Assembly: GCA_026770585.1 (NCBI GenBank)
Contig: MU646404.1
Span: forward strand, 741,453 to 754,683
DNA: 13,231 bases
Direction of reading: 5' to 3'
Source: Baffinella frigidus
Taxonomy: Eukaryota; Cryptophyceae; Cryptomonadales; Baffinellaceae
The number at the start of each line of letters is the position of its first letter. Position 1 is the first letter of the stretch. Made by a program: the position numbers and the translations under genes. The notes beneath the pieces are model-generated. The model was not told where the DNA came from. It was given only the letters and a program-made list of their open reading frames with translations, and did not search any database. Shown piece after piece: positions 5,201 to 9,645 of this stretch.

Positions 5201-6366
5201 CCTCAACCCCAAATCCTAAACGATCGAGGAGGCCTGCCCTCAGAACGTGGGCGCCCACACCCCAAATCCTGAGCTCTAAAACAAAAATTGATCTAAGAAT
5301 GTCAGCGCCCACACCCTAAACCCTAAACCCTAAACCCTAAACCCTAAACCCTAAACCCTAAACCCTAAACCCTAAACCCTAAACCCTAAACCCTAAACCC
5401 TAATACAAATATGTCTCTCGCAGGGCGCCGAAGTAGTCCTCAGAACCAGAACAGAACCCAAAACCCTAAGCCCTGAACCCTAAGCCCTGAACCCTAAGCC
5501 CTAAGCCCTGAAACCTAAGCCCTGAACCCAAAACCTTAAAGCCAAAACCCAAACCCCAAAAACCCAATACAAACATTTCTCGCGCAGGCCTCAGAACCCC
5601 AAACCATACCCTCTAAGCCCCGAAGCACTAAACCCGAAACCCGAAACCAGGTGTGGCCCCTCGCCACGTACAAGGATCTCCTCTTCCTCGACTCCAACCA
5701 GGTACCCTAACCCAAAACATTGAACACTGAACCCGAAACCCCGAACCCTGGACCCTGAACCCTGAACCCTGAACCCCAATAAATTTCAAACCCCAACAAA
5801 TTTAATCATAAACCCGAAACCGCAACCCAGAACGCGTCCGAGCCCGAACCCCAAAACCTGGAAATCTAAACCTGAAACCCGAAACCCTGAACCTGAAACC
5901 CGAAACGGGGGTTTACCCTCAACCCGAAACCCGAAACCGCAACGCAGGACGCGTTCGGGGTATCGACGACCTCGGCGGTTGGCGCGTACACGCGGCAGCA
6001 CCAGGGCGTGTGGAAGGCTGGGATGCCGGTAAACACCCTAGCCCCACACGTAGTGTTTACGTCAACACGAAACCCGAAACACGAGACCCAACCCGAGACC
6101 CGGAACCCGAAACCATCAACCATAAATCATAACCTGTCCGTAAACCCTATCCTGCTTACACCCGACCCCCGAACCCTGAAAGCCTAACGCCTAACCCGTA
6201 ACGTTACGGGCGATTCGAATACCCTGAACCCGAATCCCGAAACCCTAACCCCCAAACCCGACCCCAGGTGCACCACGCGAAGAAGTTCGGCGTGGGCCAC
6301 TCCCTGGTCTCGCACCTCCGCTCGAAGATGCAAAGTGTGCAGGACCCTGCCTCCCCTATCGCTTAA
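158..6366 (+). CDS. Type III glutamine synthetase, tandem-unit gene, 5' partial (11 exons)
   Basis: Makes glutamine from glutamate, ammonia and ATP. The spliced product is 807 residues plus TAA. Residues 1-29 match the C-terminal end of a GSIII (VWPFASYKELLFLDSNQ, like the family ending WPLPxYxELLF). Residues 30-75 are a linker, 76-640 the catalytic core, 641-731 the helical C-terminal region, 732-748 a second C-terminal end (VWPLATYKDLLFLDSNQ), and 749-807 a tail. Core motifs are THWFQPL (130), EQEFFLV (263), REVAPGQYEMAP (333), EKPFQGINGSGKHNNWS (378), GNDFRLGA (445) and DRNRTSPF (506). Exons B to I give 719 codons, close to the roughly 730 residues of bacterial GSIII. Every junction agrees in phase, and the junctions run 0,2,0,1,1,2,2,0,0,0. 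No stop or start separates the two units, so I infer a tandem fusion. GSIII identity is very secure. The fusion and the small exon E need transcript data. Confidence 0.85.
258..352 (+). repeat. Dispersed intronic element, copy 1
   Basis: A short pyrimidine-rich stretch is followed by gatgagcgatccaaaagtct, a stretch like ggaacttaagacgagcct, and gtgcagtggcag. It matches 3440-3525 across most of its length, and its core recurs at 4456-4500, 4605-4645 and, on the other strand, 13090-13145. All copies are in sense orientation within introns. Confidence 0.65.
421..466 (+). repeat. (ACCCCGC)n heptamer tract
   Basis: About six near-perfect copies of a seven-base unit related to the CCCTAAA telomere repeat by substitution. 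It is a local expansion of one variant within intron 1. Confidence 0.8.
512..568 (+). pseudogene. Decayed copy of exon B 5' end (19 codons)
   Basis: Reads DAFGRTTKSPGNYTRAITA against DAFGHTTKSLGNYTRSIAA in exon B. The copy is open for all 19 codons and is preceded by AAG, but it has no GT donor at its end and runs into heptamers. It lies 232 bases before the functional exon. The differences include silent and replacement changes, so it is not a fresh duplicate. Confidence 0.8.
744..880 (+). CDS. GSIII exon B: inter-unit linker
   Basis: Forty-five codons plus two bases, starting DAFGHTTKSLGNYTRS and ending TPTLEIQKL. The acceptor is CAG at 741-743 and the donor GTGCAC at 881. The phase-2 end is completed by the first base of exon C (GGG, Gly). 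It joins the C-terminus of the upstream unit to the N-terminal region of the second unit. The same DAFG start is seen in exon J after the second unit, which marks it as a unit-boundary sequence. I recognise no domain in it. If the gene were instead separate tandem genes, this exon would need its own start, and I see no ATG in it. Confidence 0.75.
1084..1110 (+). pseudogene. Decayed copy of exon C 5' end
   Basis: The 27 bases after CAG at 1081-1083 match the start of exon C (1257-1283) with a single C-to-G change, giving YGSKRFIG instead of YGTKRFIG. After this it switches at once to the 12-mer array. A splice to this acceptor would have no donor before the repeats. Confidence 0.8.
1112..1206 (+). 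repeat. 12-bp tandem array (TACCCTGAACAC)n
   Basis: About seven to eight copies of a dodecamer that is a heptamer variant plus five bases. It is nearly homogeneous, so a recent expansion is likely. It joins directly to the decayed exon C copy. Confidence 0.85.
1257..2952 (+). CDS. GSIII exon C: catalytic core
   Basis: 565 codons plus one leading base, carrying essentially the whole active site. From the N-terminus it has YGTKRFIGAVADKYL (the family AVMRxYLP region), THWFQPL, the GELLKGETDGSSYPNGGLRA segment, IFIPTCFVSW, EQEFFLV, GRTILGAFPA, REVAPGQYEMAP, EKPFQGINGSGKHNNWS, GNDFRLGAMEAPPAIIS, DRNRTSPFPYGG with HRFEFR, and FNGNGYDKAWPVEADKRG. The conserved Glu, His and Arg positions of the fold are present. 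One change is Q where the family usually has H before EKPF. Codons strongly prefer G or C at the third position, unlike the AT-richer repeats around it. Acceptor CAG at 1254-1256, donor GTAAAC at 2953. The intronless 1.7 kb contrasts with the shredded C-terminal part of the gene. Confidence 0.96.
2953..3045 (+). repeat. Intron 3, heptamer-filled
   Basis: A 93-base intron, GTAAAC to CAG, made almost entirely of CCCTACA, CCCCAAA, CCCGAAA and CCTGAAA units. It is the shortest and cleanest example of an intron built from heptamers in this gene. Confidence 0.85.
3046..3115 (+). CDS. GSIII exon D
   Basis: Reads VEIEAGCMIDMVVRQIIPAL then RVV. It matches the GSIII segment that follows the core (bacterial form IESRVLGDLAINHIVPIA). 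The acceptor is secure. The donor is less so: GT occurs at 3109, 3112 and 3116, and only the one at 3116 (GTCCTT) keeps the frame open into the next exon. Confidence 0.8.
3116..3244 (+). repeat. Intron 4: heptamers then a strong pyrimidine tract
   Basis: Heptamer units to about 3173, followed by a T/C-rich tract (3174-3244) ending in CCAG. This is the most classical polypyrimidine acceptor in the gene and supports a real exon at 3245. Confidence 0.6.
3245..3271 (+). CDS. GSIII exon E, 27-base micro-exon (tentative)
   Basis: With one base from exon D it reads LKRALVGLS, then G shared with exon F. Evidence is the strong acceptor at 3242-3244, a GT donor at 3272, and phase agreement on both sides. 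The peptide suits the helical region where other GSIII have a stretch like YQNRLLENL. Phase 0 entry would hit TGA at once. The weak GTTGGA donor and the small size keep this uncertain. Confidence 0.5.
3272..3577 (+). repeat. Intron 5: pyrimidine tract, intronic element, heptamers
   Basis: Holds a long CTT-rich tract (3362-3455), copy 2 of the dispersed intronic element (3440-3525), and CCCCAAA-type heptamers. The acceptor I use is GGGAG at 3573-3577 rather than the CAG four bases earlier, because only this one keeps phase and the copy at 3780 has the same AG-GCATCG boundary. Confidence 0.55.
3440..3525 (+). repeat. Dispersed intronic element, copy 2
   Basis: Pyrimidine tract, then aagactggag, gatgagtgatccaaaagtcc, ttgaaccttaagacgga and cctacagtggca. 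It aligns end to end with 258-352. Confidence 0.7.
3578..3626 (+). CDS. GSIII exon F
   Basis: Encodes (G)IDTKALADSANAVKT(G), the helix that in bacterial GSIII reads like SADRKELIREISHRVTAIK. The donor is GTAAAC at 3627. It enters in phase 1 and leaves in phase 2, fitting exon G exactly. A decayed second copy lies about 200 bases downstream. Confidence 0.7.
3780..3830 (+). pseudogene. Decayed full-length copy of exon F with lost donor
   Basis: Reads GIGTKALADSASAVKTG, then TAA. It matches exon F over its whole length and continues into the flank (taaaccccacaccctcaacc). The functional donor G|GTAAAC has become GGCTAAAC, so the GT is gone and an in-frame TAA follows. This is a tandem duplicate that has lost splicing competence, unless a GC donor is used, for which the phase does not fit. 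Confidence 0.8.
4325..4385 (-). repeat. Inverted heptamer patch
   Basis: Here the repeats are G-rich on the + strand (tagggtttagggtg, gggtttcagggtttcg), opposite to all other heptamers in the GSIII introns. With the C-rich repeats at 4246-4297 it can form a long imperfect hairpin. It probably arose by a local inversion or fold-back. Confidence 0.7.
4456..4500 (+). repeat. Dispersed intronic element, copy 3 (core)
   Basis: Core ccttgagttgagtgatacaa then agtccatgagccttaagaaa. It lies just after the pyrimidine tract ending at 4438, as in the other copies. Confidence 0.65.
4588..4600 (+). pseudogene. Decayed copy of exon G 5' end
   Basis: The acceptor context cccacacgcag is repeated exactly at 4577-4587 and 4649-4659. 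The copy then reads gctgcacgag against gttgcacgcg in exon G. A 72-base tandem duplication of the acceptor region, including the intronic element, explains it. Confidence 0.65.
4605..4645 (+). repeat. Dispersed intronic element, copy 4 (core)
   Basis: A repeat of copy 3 (ccttgagttgagtgatacaa) about 148 bases further on. It ends directly at the acceptor of exon G. Confidence 0.65.
4660..4722 (+). CDS. GSIII exon G
   Basis: Encodes (G)LHALEQESDDLSKAKLARVL(R). It corresponds to the bacterial GSIII helix region before the last helix. Acceptor CAG at 4657-4659, donor GTTCGC at 4723. It is phase 2 on both sides, matching exons F and H. Confidence 0.8.
4723..5058 (+). repeat. Intron 7: (ACCCGAA)n array and decayed exon G end
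   Basis: A near-perfect heptamer array at 4735-4840, with alternating ACCCGAA and GCCCGAA units, indicating expansion of 14-base dimers. It is followed by a copy of the exon G 3' end with its donor (4848-4869), then CCCTAAA, CCCCAAA and CCCGAAA units to the acceptor. Confidence 0.8.
4848..4867 (+). pseudogene. Decayed copy of exon G 3' end with donor
   Basis: aagctcgagcgcgtgctccg, followed by GTTTAC, copies aagctcgcccgcgtgcttcg, followed by GTTCGC, at the real exon end. Here the donor side of the exon is duplicated into the intron, the mirror of the acceptor-side copies. Confidence 0.75.
5059..5122 (+). CDS. GSIII exon H
   Basis: Encodes (R)LETMEKCRAISDAIEEGC then PQN. It matches the bacterial GSIII helix like RPYLESIRDHIDHLEMEIDD just before the terminal WPLP motif. 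Acceptor CAG at 5056-5058, donor GTGAGC at 5123, the best consensus donor in the gene. Confidence 0.85.
5221..5246 (+). pseudogene. Decayed copy of exon H 3' end with donor
   Basis: The 26 bases before the GT at 5247 match the exon H end with one substitution (gaggcctgccctcagaac for gagggctgccctcagaac) and are followed by GTGGGCGCCCACACC, like the real flank GTGAGCCCACACC. Two shorter junction copies flank it at 5181-5205 and 5297-5316. Confidence 0.8.
5314..5403 (+). repeat. Interstitial telomere array (CCCTAAA)12+
   Basis: Twelve perfect copies of the plant-type telomere heptamer plus a partial unit, inside intron 8. It is the only long homogeneous stretch of the canonical unit in the window and lies C-rich on the coding strand. 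Confidence 0.95.
5651..5701 (+). CDS. GSIII exon I: C-terminal end of the second unit
   Basis: Seventeen codons, VWPLATYKDLLFLDSNQ. It has the family-terminal motif WPLPxYxELLF and is nearly the same as the end of exon A. Acceptor CAG at 5648-5650, donor GTACCC at 5702, phase 0 both sides. As in exon A there is no stop at the family's usual C-terminus. Confidence 0.88.
5702..5947 (+). repeat. Intron 9, heptamer-filled
   Basis: CCCTGAA and CCCGAAA units. Includes a duplicated AT-rich block (caaatttaatc near 5780 and 5800) and a short decayed copy of the exon J start: cag then aacgcgtccgag at 5828-5842, against cag then gacgcgttcggg. Confidence 0.75.
5948..6028 (+). CDS. GSIII exon J: tail, DAFG segment
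   Basis: Twenty-seven codons, beginning DAFGVSTTSAVGAYTRQHQG and ending VWKAGMP. The start resembles linker exon B (DAFGHTTKSLGNYTRS), and it uses the same phase-0 intron position after LDSNQ, so the two are duplicated homologues that have diverged. Acceptor CAG at 5945-5947, donor GTAAAC at 6029. Confidence 0.65.
6029..6267 (+). repeat. Intron 10, heptamer-filled
   Basis: GTAAAC to CAG with degenerate CCCGAAA, CCCTGAA and CCTAACC units. I see no embedded gene. A short palindrome, cgtaacgttacg, lies at 6198-6209. Confidence 0.7.
6268..6366 (+). CDS. GSIII exon K: terminal exon, stop at MITE edge
   Basis: Thirty-two codons and TAA. Begins VHHAKKFGVGHSLVSHLRSK and ends QSVQDPASPIA. It is in phase 0 with exon J. 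The last codons and the stop (6357-6366) fall in the left end of a MITE (tatcgcttaag), so the present C-terminus may be a shortened form of an older tail. I do not recognise the segment. It could once have led into another repeat unit. Confidence 0.6.
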   Translation: MHHAKKFGVGHSLVSHLRSKMQSVQDPASPIA

Positions 6367-6453
6367 GCGGCAAATTTGACCACCAAGAGGTCCTAGGAAG
6401 GTCCCTAGGGCCCTACGGTAGGACGTATGATCCTACTCGCCACTGACGGGATA
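6357..6453 (+). mobile_element. MITE family 2, copy 1
   Basis: About 97 bases from tatcgcttaagcgg to actcgccactgacgggata. It shares the inner blocks caaatttgaccaccaagagg, ggtccctagggccctacggt and cgtatgatcctactcgcc with the copies at 8018, 9226 and 9542. Terminal inverted repeats are of the form TATCCCTTA-GTGGCG. It carries no coding capacity. Its left end supplies the GSIII stop. Confidence 0.75.
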
Positions 6454-6486
6454 TGCGGACCGAAGTTGTGGTCAGAATGCTTCCCC

Positions 6487-6608
6487 TACAGGGGTACCTC
6501 GCTCATAAGAAACCGCCCCCCCCCCTAGGACCACCATAGGACCCTAGGCATAGGCCTACTGTAGGGTCCTGAGGGGGGGCGGTTTCTTATGAGCGAGGTA
6601 CCCCTGTA
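6487..6608. mobile_element. MITE family 1, copy 1 (hairpin element)
   Basis: A 122-base near-perfect inverted repeat. Ends read tacaggggtacctcgctcat, with aagaaaccgcccccccc inside and the complement at the other end. The centre is taggaccaccataggaccct and ggcctactgtagggtcct. It has no ORF and could fold over almost its full length. It is the type copy for the family in this window. Confidence 0.9.
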
Positions 6609-6609
6609 T

Positions 6610-6950
6610 GGGAATGGTCTCGCGCATCCGCTCTGTGGTGCAGGATGCGCCGGACCCTGGGTCCCCCATGGGAGGCTCTAAGTTGTAGTCGAGACGACGA
6701 GCAAGATGTCTCCCCCATGGGAGCCTCCAAGGCCTAGCCAGTGAGAGTGGTCCACTTAGTGCGGTTCACTTAGTGGTAGGGTCCACTTGCCGCCATAAGT
6801 GGCCGAGGTGGCCAGTATTAAGTGGATCACTCTCAGCCAGACCCTTCACCCATATGGGGAGAGGCCCTAAGTTGTAAGTAGGACCGCTGAGCAAGAAAGG
6901 ATGTCTATGGTCCCTACGGTGGTCCTAAGATGCCTATGGCCCTACGGTGT
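6610..6950. other. Gene-free repeat stretch
   Basis: Contains a repeated block reading ggaccctgggtcccc, atgggaggctctaagttgta (6653-6687), which recurs in diverged form at 6840-6880 and 7253-7289, plus the small CACTTA hairpin at 6742-6834. No gene seen. Confidence 0.6.
6742..6834. mobile_element. Small hairpin element with CACTTA repeats
   Basis: Ends gagagtggtccactta and taagtggatcactctc are inverted repeats with one mismatch. The inside repeats ttcacttagtgg, tccacttg and cataagtgg motifs. About 93 bases, with no ORF. Probably another non-autonomous element. Confidence 0.6.
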
Positions 6951-7011
6951 ACGTGGGTCCTGGGGGGGGCGCGGCTCCTTATGAGCGAGGGGTGTATTCC
7001 CCTCTATGTTG
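6950..7011. mobile_element. MITE family 1, decayed right half
   Basis: gggtcctggggggggcg and ctccttatgagcgagg match the right half of copy 1. The end is broken by a few extra bases before cccctcta. The left half is missing or diverged. Confidence 0.6.
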
Positions 7012-7072
7012 TGTACTTCCAGTAAAGTTTGAATATCCATTGCTCGCTGCCTCGCCATTTCCTAGCTCTGTC

Positions 7073-7212
7073 CCAGCAAAGTTGGGCACGTAGATATTTC
7101 ATTTCGCCCCCCCCCCCCGAAATTTCACAGGTGAAGTTTGACACCCCCCCCATGAAATTCACCTGTGAAATTTCGGGGGGGGGCGAAATATCTACGTGCC
7201 CAACTTTACTGG
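7073..7212. mobile_element. Long hairpin element with poly-C/poly-G arms
   Basis: Left arm ccagcaaagttgggcacgta, then gatatttc; right arm gaaatatctacgtgccca then actttactgg. Between them lie gaaatttcacaggtgaa and its complement flanking a C-rich centre. About 140 bases with a stem of roughly 55 bp. No similarity to the family 1 ends, so a separate family. Confidence 0.8.
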
Positions 7213-7355
7213 AACAGATCAACTAAAGGACCTAAAGGACCTAAAGATGTCGGACCCCGGGTCCCCGATGGGTAGCCCCAAGTTGTAAAATCAATCGACC
7301 CCCGAAAGTCAACAAAGCACCAAAGCTACAGGGCCCCAAGGTCCTCAAGGCCCCA

Positions 7356-7467
7356 TACCCCTTAAGTTTCATTCGACCAACGGGTAAATAATCGCCCGTG
7401 GAAGCCCTAGGCAGGTCCCTAGGGCCCTACGGTAGGGCGTATGAGCCTACTGGTGACTTAAGGGATA
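7356..7467 (+). mobile_element. MITE family 2, copy 2 (left end diverged)
   Basis: The right half, from ccctaggcaggtccct through ggccctacggtagggcgt to gacttaagggata, is clear. The left half is replaced by diverged sequence starting near ataccccttaag. A family 1 element abuts its right end. Confidence 0.6.
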
Positions 7468-7468
7468 T

Positions 7469-7752
7469 AGGGGTACCTCGCTCATAAGAAACGACAGGGG
7501 TGCCTCGCTTATAAGAAACGACAGGGGTACCTCGCTCATAAGAAACGACAGGGGTACCTCGCTCATAAGAAACGACAAGGGTACCTCGCTCATAAGAAAT
7601 GACAGGGGTACCTCGCTCATAAGAAACGACAGGGGTACCTCGCTCATAAGAAACGCCCACCCCCCTAGGACCACCATAGGGCGCTAGGCATAGATAGACC
7701 TACTGTAGGGTCCTGGAGGGGACCGGTTTCTTATGAGCGAGGTACCCCTGTA
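7469..7752. mobile_element. MITE family 1 copy with seven-fold terminal amplification
   Basis: The left terminal segment aggggtacctcgctcataag plus aaacgac is present as seven tandem 27-base units (7469-7657). It is followed by a normal element body and a single right end closing with cccctgta at 7752. The units differ at only a few sites (units 2 and 5). Because 27 is a multiple of three, the array is open in several frames and produces spurious nonapeptide-repeat ORFs. These are not genes. Confidence 0.9.
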
Positions 7753-7833
7753 GGACCCTACAGTAGGCGTAAGCCTGTACAACGCTGAGCAAGTACGTTC
7801 CAGCTGTGCTCGTAACGAATGGAACGACGTTGG

Positions 7834-7947
7834 TACAGGGGTACCTCGCTCATCACAAACCATCCGCCCCTTGGACCCTACAGTAGGCCTTTGCCTCTAG
7901 CAGAGCCTAGGGGGGTGGGCGTTTCTTATGAGCGAGGTACTCCTGCA
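7834..7947. mobile_element. MITE family 1, copy 3
   Basis: Starts tacaggggtacctcgctcat and ends gagcgaggtactcctgca; the left arm has catcacaaac for cataagaaac. It sits between two related flanks: agcaagtacgttccagctgt (about 7788) and ggcaagtacattacagctgt (about 7961), each followed by a ggaa-gacgtt block, so the flank is duplicated on both sides. Confidence 0.8.
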
Positions 7948-8017
7948 GGCATAAGCGCTCGGCAAGTACATTACAGCTGTACCGTGTACTCGTCACCAGT
8001 GGAATGACGTTGCTAGC

Positions 8018-8120
8018 ATCCCTCAAGTGCCCAGTAGGCTCATACACCCTACGGTAGGGTCCTAGGACCTGCCTAGGGCGAGTTAGGGTGAATATTCACC
8101 CTATGGTCACTTAAGGGATA
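8018..8120 (-). mobile_element. MITE family 2, copy 3
   Basis: atccctcaagtgcccagtag to tcacttaagggata, with ctcatacaccctacggtagg inside. Opposite orientation to copies 1 and 2. The middle has a diverged segment with a small palindrome, gtgaatattcac. Confidence 0.75.
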
Positions 8121-8164
8121 CAGTCTCAGTGAGACTCTCTGTCAAGTTACTCGATCTGGCCAAA

Positions 8165-8562
8165 ATTTTGCGCTCTTGGTGCGGAATACACTTAAACCCC
8201 AAACACTTAAACCCCCACGCGAAGCGCAGAAAACACTTAACCACCCAAAATTTCTCCGCGCTTCGCGTAGAAAACATTTGAACACTACCCCCCCGAAATT
8301 CCCGTGCTTCGCACAACAATCATTTAACTGCCCCAAAAATGGATTCCGACCTCCAGCGAGCTCATCATTATGGTTGACGCAGGGCCGAGGACTTGGATCG
8401 TGATATGCAACGATGGCGTTACACCGTCGCCGTGGAGAGGGTGCTGGGGTGAGCGTTCTTCTCAACGAACTGTTCCGCACGGTAGTCGACATACCTAACA
8501 GCTCCATTTTGTTGCCGCGCTTCGCGCGGAAAACACTCAACACCCCAAACAAATCCCGCAGG
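8165..8562. repeat. GCGCTTCGCGC palindrome-associated repeats
   Basis: Five diverged copies of a block with a short palindrome such as cgcgcttcgcg, followed by gaaaacacttaa-caccc-caaa. Copies lie near 8175, 8213, 8253, 8305 and 8515. Between 8340 and 8500 there is unique sequence in which I find no recognisable gene. Minus-strand frames give low-complexity repeats only. Confidence 0.6.
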
Positions 8563-8564
8563 AT

Positions 8565-8640
8565 TGCGACCCCCTTGCAAGGTGTTTGCGACCCCCTTAC
8601 AAGGTGGTCGCGACCCCCTTAGTAGAGGGGGCTGAAAAGT
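8565..8640. repeat. GCGACCCCCTT repeat cluster, left
   Basis: Three tandem blocks like ttgcgacccccttgcaaggt, the last being gtcgcgacccccttagtaga followed by gggggctgaaaag. This last form recurs as a direct repeat at 9127-9160, and the cluster also shows inverted similarity to 9067-9145. The two clusters may mark the ends of one element of about 600 bases. Confidence 0.6.
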
Positions 8641-9066
8641 TGTACTTAGATCTTTTTAGATTCTTTTTCGGTGTGTGAATAAAGAAATCCATTTCAGCCA
8701 ACCAACCCTGAGTCTATCACTTTAAAGTGAATGGACCCTTCCGCGTCGTTTGCTCGTATTTTAATGACCATCGGACCAAAACTTGACCCTGAAACGGTCC
8801 CAATCAGATCCCAAATCAGAAATTGCGTCAAGTCACTGTTTCCGGTCTCCTGCTTCAATTTTGCCCCACTTCGTAGGTATCATTTGCGCAAACGACGTAA
8901 GGTCCATTGTATGACCTCCGTGTTACCGGAGTCGTAGGAGGTGGAGTTAGAATCCATCCGGAAAATGCTCGTATGAGCGGCCGACACGGGGTACAGTAAG
9001 TGGCACAATGCGTAGCATGTGCGGCGCTGACGCTGGTTGTTTGGCAATAAATTATCAATCTCTCTT
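8641..9066. other. Unassigned unique sequence between the GCGACC clusters
   Basis: About 425 bases with no stem-loop, tandem repeat or protein motif I recognise. The longest open frames are under 85 codons and overlap on both strands without codon bias, so I do not call a gene. If it is the inside of an element it would be non-autonomous. Confidence 0.5.
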
Positions 9067-9160
9067 ACCGGAGTCGCGACCACCTTGCCAACGGGTGACC
9101 TGCCAATGGGTTCGTGACTCCCTTTCAAGGGGGTCGCGACCCCCTAAGCATGGGGGTCTG
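9067..9160. repeat. GCGACCCCCTT repeat cluster, right
   Basis: Contains ggagtcgcgaccaccttgcc, tgactccctttcaagggg and gtcgcgaccccctaagcatg, related to the cluster at 8565-8640 in both direct and inverted sense because each unit is itself partly palindromic. Confidence 0.6.
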
Positions 9161-9225
9161 AAGACATACGCCCTACCACACGCCCTACCTCAGGGCATAC
9201 CCTACGGTGGGTGCGGGTTCTTGTA

Positions 9226-9327
9226 TTATTCCTCAAGTGGCGAGTAGGCTCATACACCCTACCGTAGGGCCCTAGGACCTGCCTGGGACCTCTTGGCGGT
9301 CAAATTTGACCGCCTCGCCACTTAGGC
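9226..9327 (-). mobile_element. MITE family 2, copy 4
   Basis: tattcctcaagtggcgagta to gaccgcctcgccacttagg. Well preserved, with ggtcaaatttgacc as an internal palindrome. Flanked on the left by ccctacggtgggtgcgggtt, a block that recurs at 9333 and, diverged, at 9511. Confidence 0.8.
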
Positions 9328-9377
9328 CAGGACCCTACGGTGGGTTCGGGGTTTTGTATTCTACATGCTCATCTGGG

Positions 9378-9497
9378 CAGGGGTACCTCGTTCATAAGAA
9401 ACCGCAACCCCCTAGAACCCTGCAGTAGGCCTATGCCTAGGGGCCTATGGTAGTCCCAGGGGGGGGGGCAGTTTCTTATGAGCGAGGTACCCCTATA
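9378..9497. mobile_element. MITE family 1, copy 4
   Basis: caggggtacctcgttcataa to ttatgagcgaggtacccc. The arms pair nearly fully; the centre has ccctgcagtaggcctatgcc. Confidence 0.85.
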
Positions 9498-9541
9498 GGC
9501 CTACCCTCCAGGACCTTACGGGGGGTGCGGGTTCTTGTATC

Positions 9542-9645
9542 ATCCCTTAACTGGCGAGTAGGTTCATACGCCCTACCGTAAGGTCCCAGGACCTGCCTAG
9601 GACCTCTTGACGGTCAATTTTGACCGCCCCGCCACCTAAGGGATA
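9542..9645 (-). mobile_element. MITE family 2, copy 5
   Basis: The best preserved copy: atcccttaactggcgagtag at one end and ccgccacctaagggat at the other, with inner palindrome ggtcaattttgacc. Its ends define the family inverted repeats (ATCCCTTA-TGGCG). Confidence 0.85.

Larger units (their letters stand above)
5123..5650 (+). repeat. Intron 8: exon H end copies and telomere repeat array
   Basis: 528 bases, GTGAGC to CAG. It has three decayed copies of the exon H 3' end and donor (5181-5205, 5221-5250, 5297-5316), a perfect CCCTAAA array (5314-5403), mixed CCCTAAG and CCCTGAA units (5464-5530), and three acceptor-like segments of the type aatacaaatatgtctctcgc (5156, 5402, 5565). Confidence 0.8.

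Noticed and set aside
7427-7677. Minus-strand frames encoding SYERGTPVV or MSEVPLSFL nonapeptide repeats
   Set aside because: They are translations of the 27-base tandem MITE end; there is no promoter or codon bias, and several frames are open equally.
7819-8007. Short plus-strand ORF
   Set aside because: It lies across a family 1 MITE and its flanks; the peptide includes the MITE end translation.
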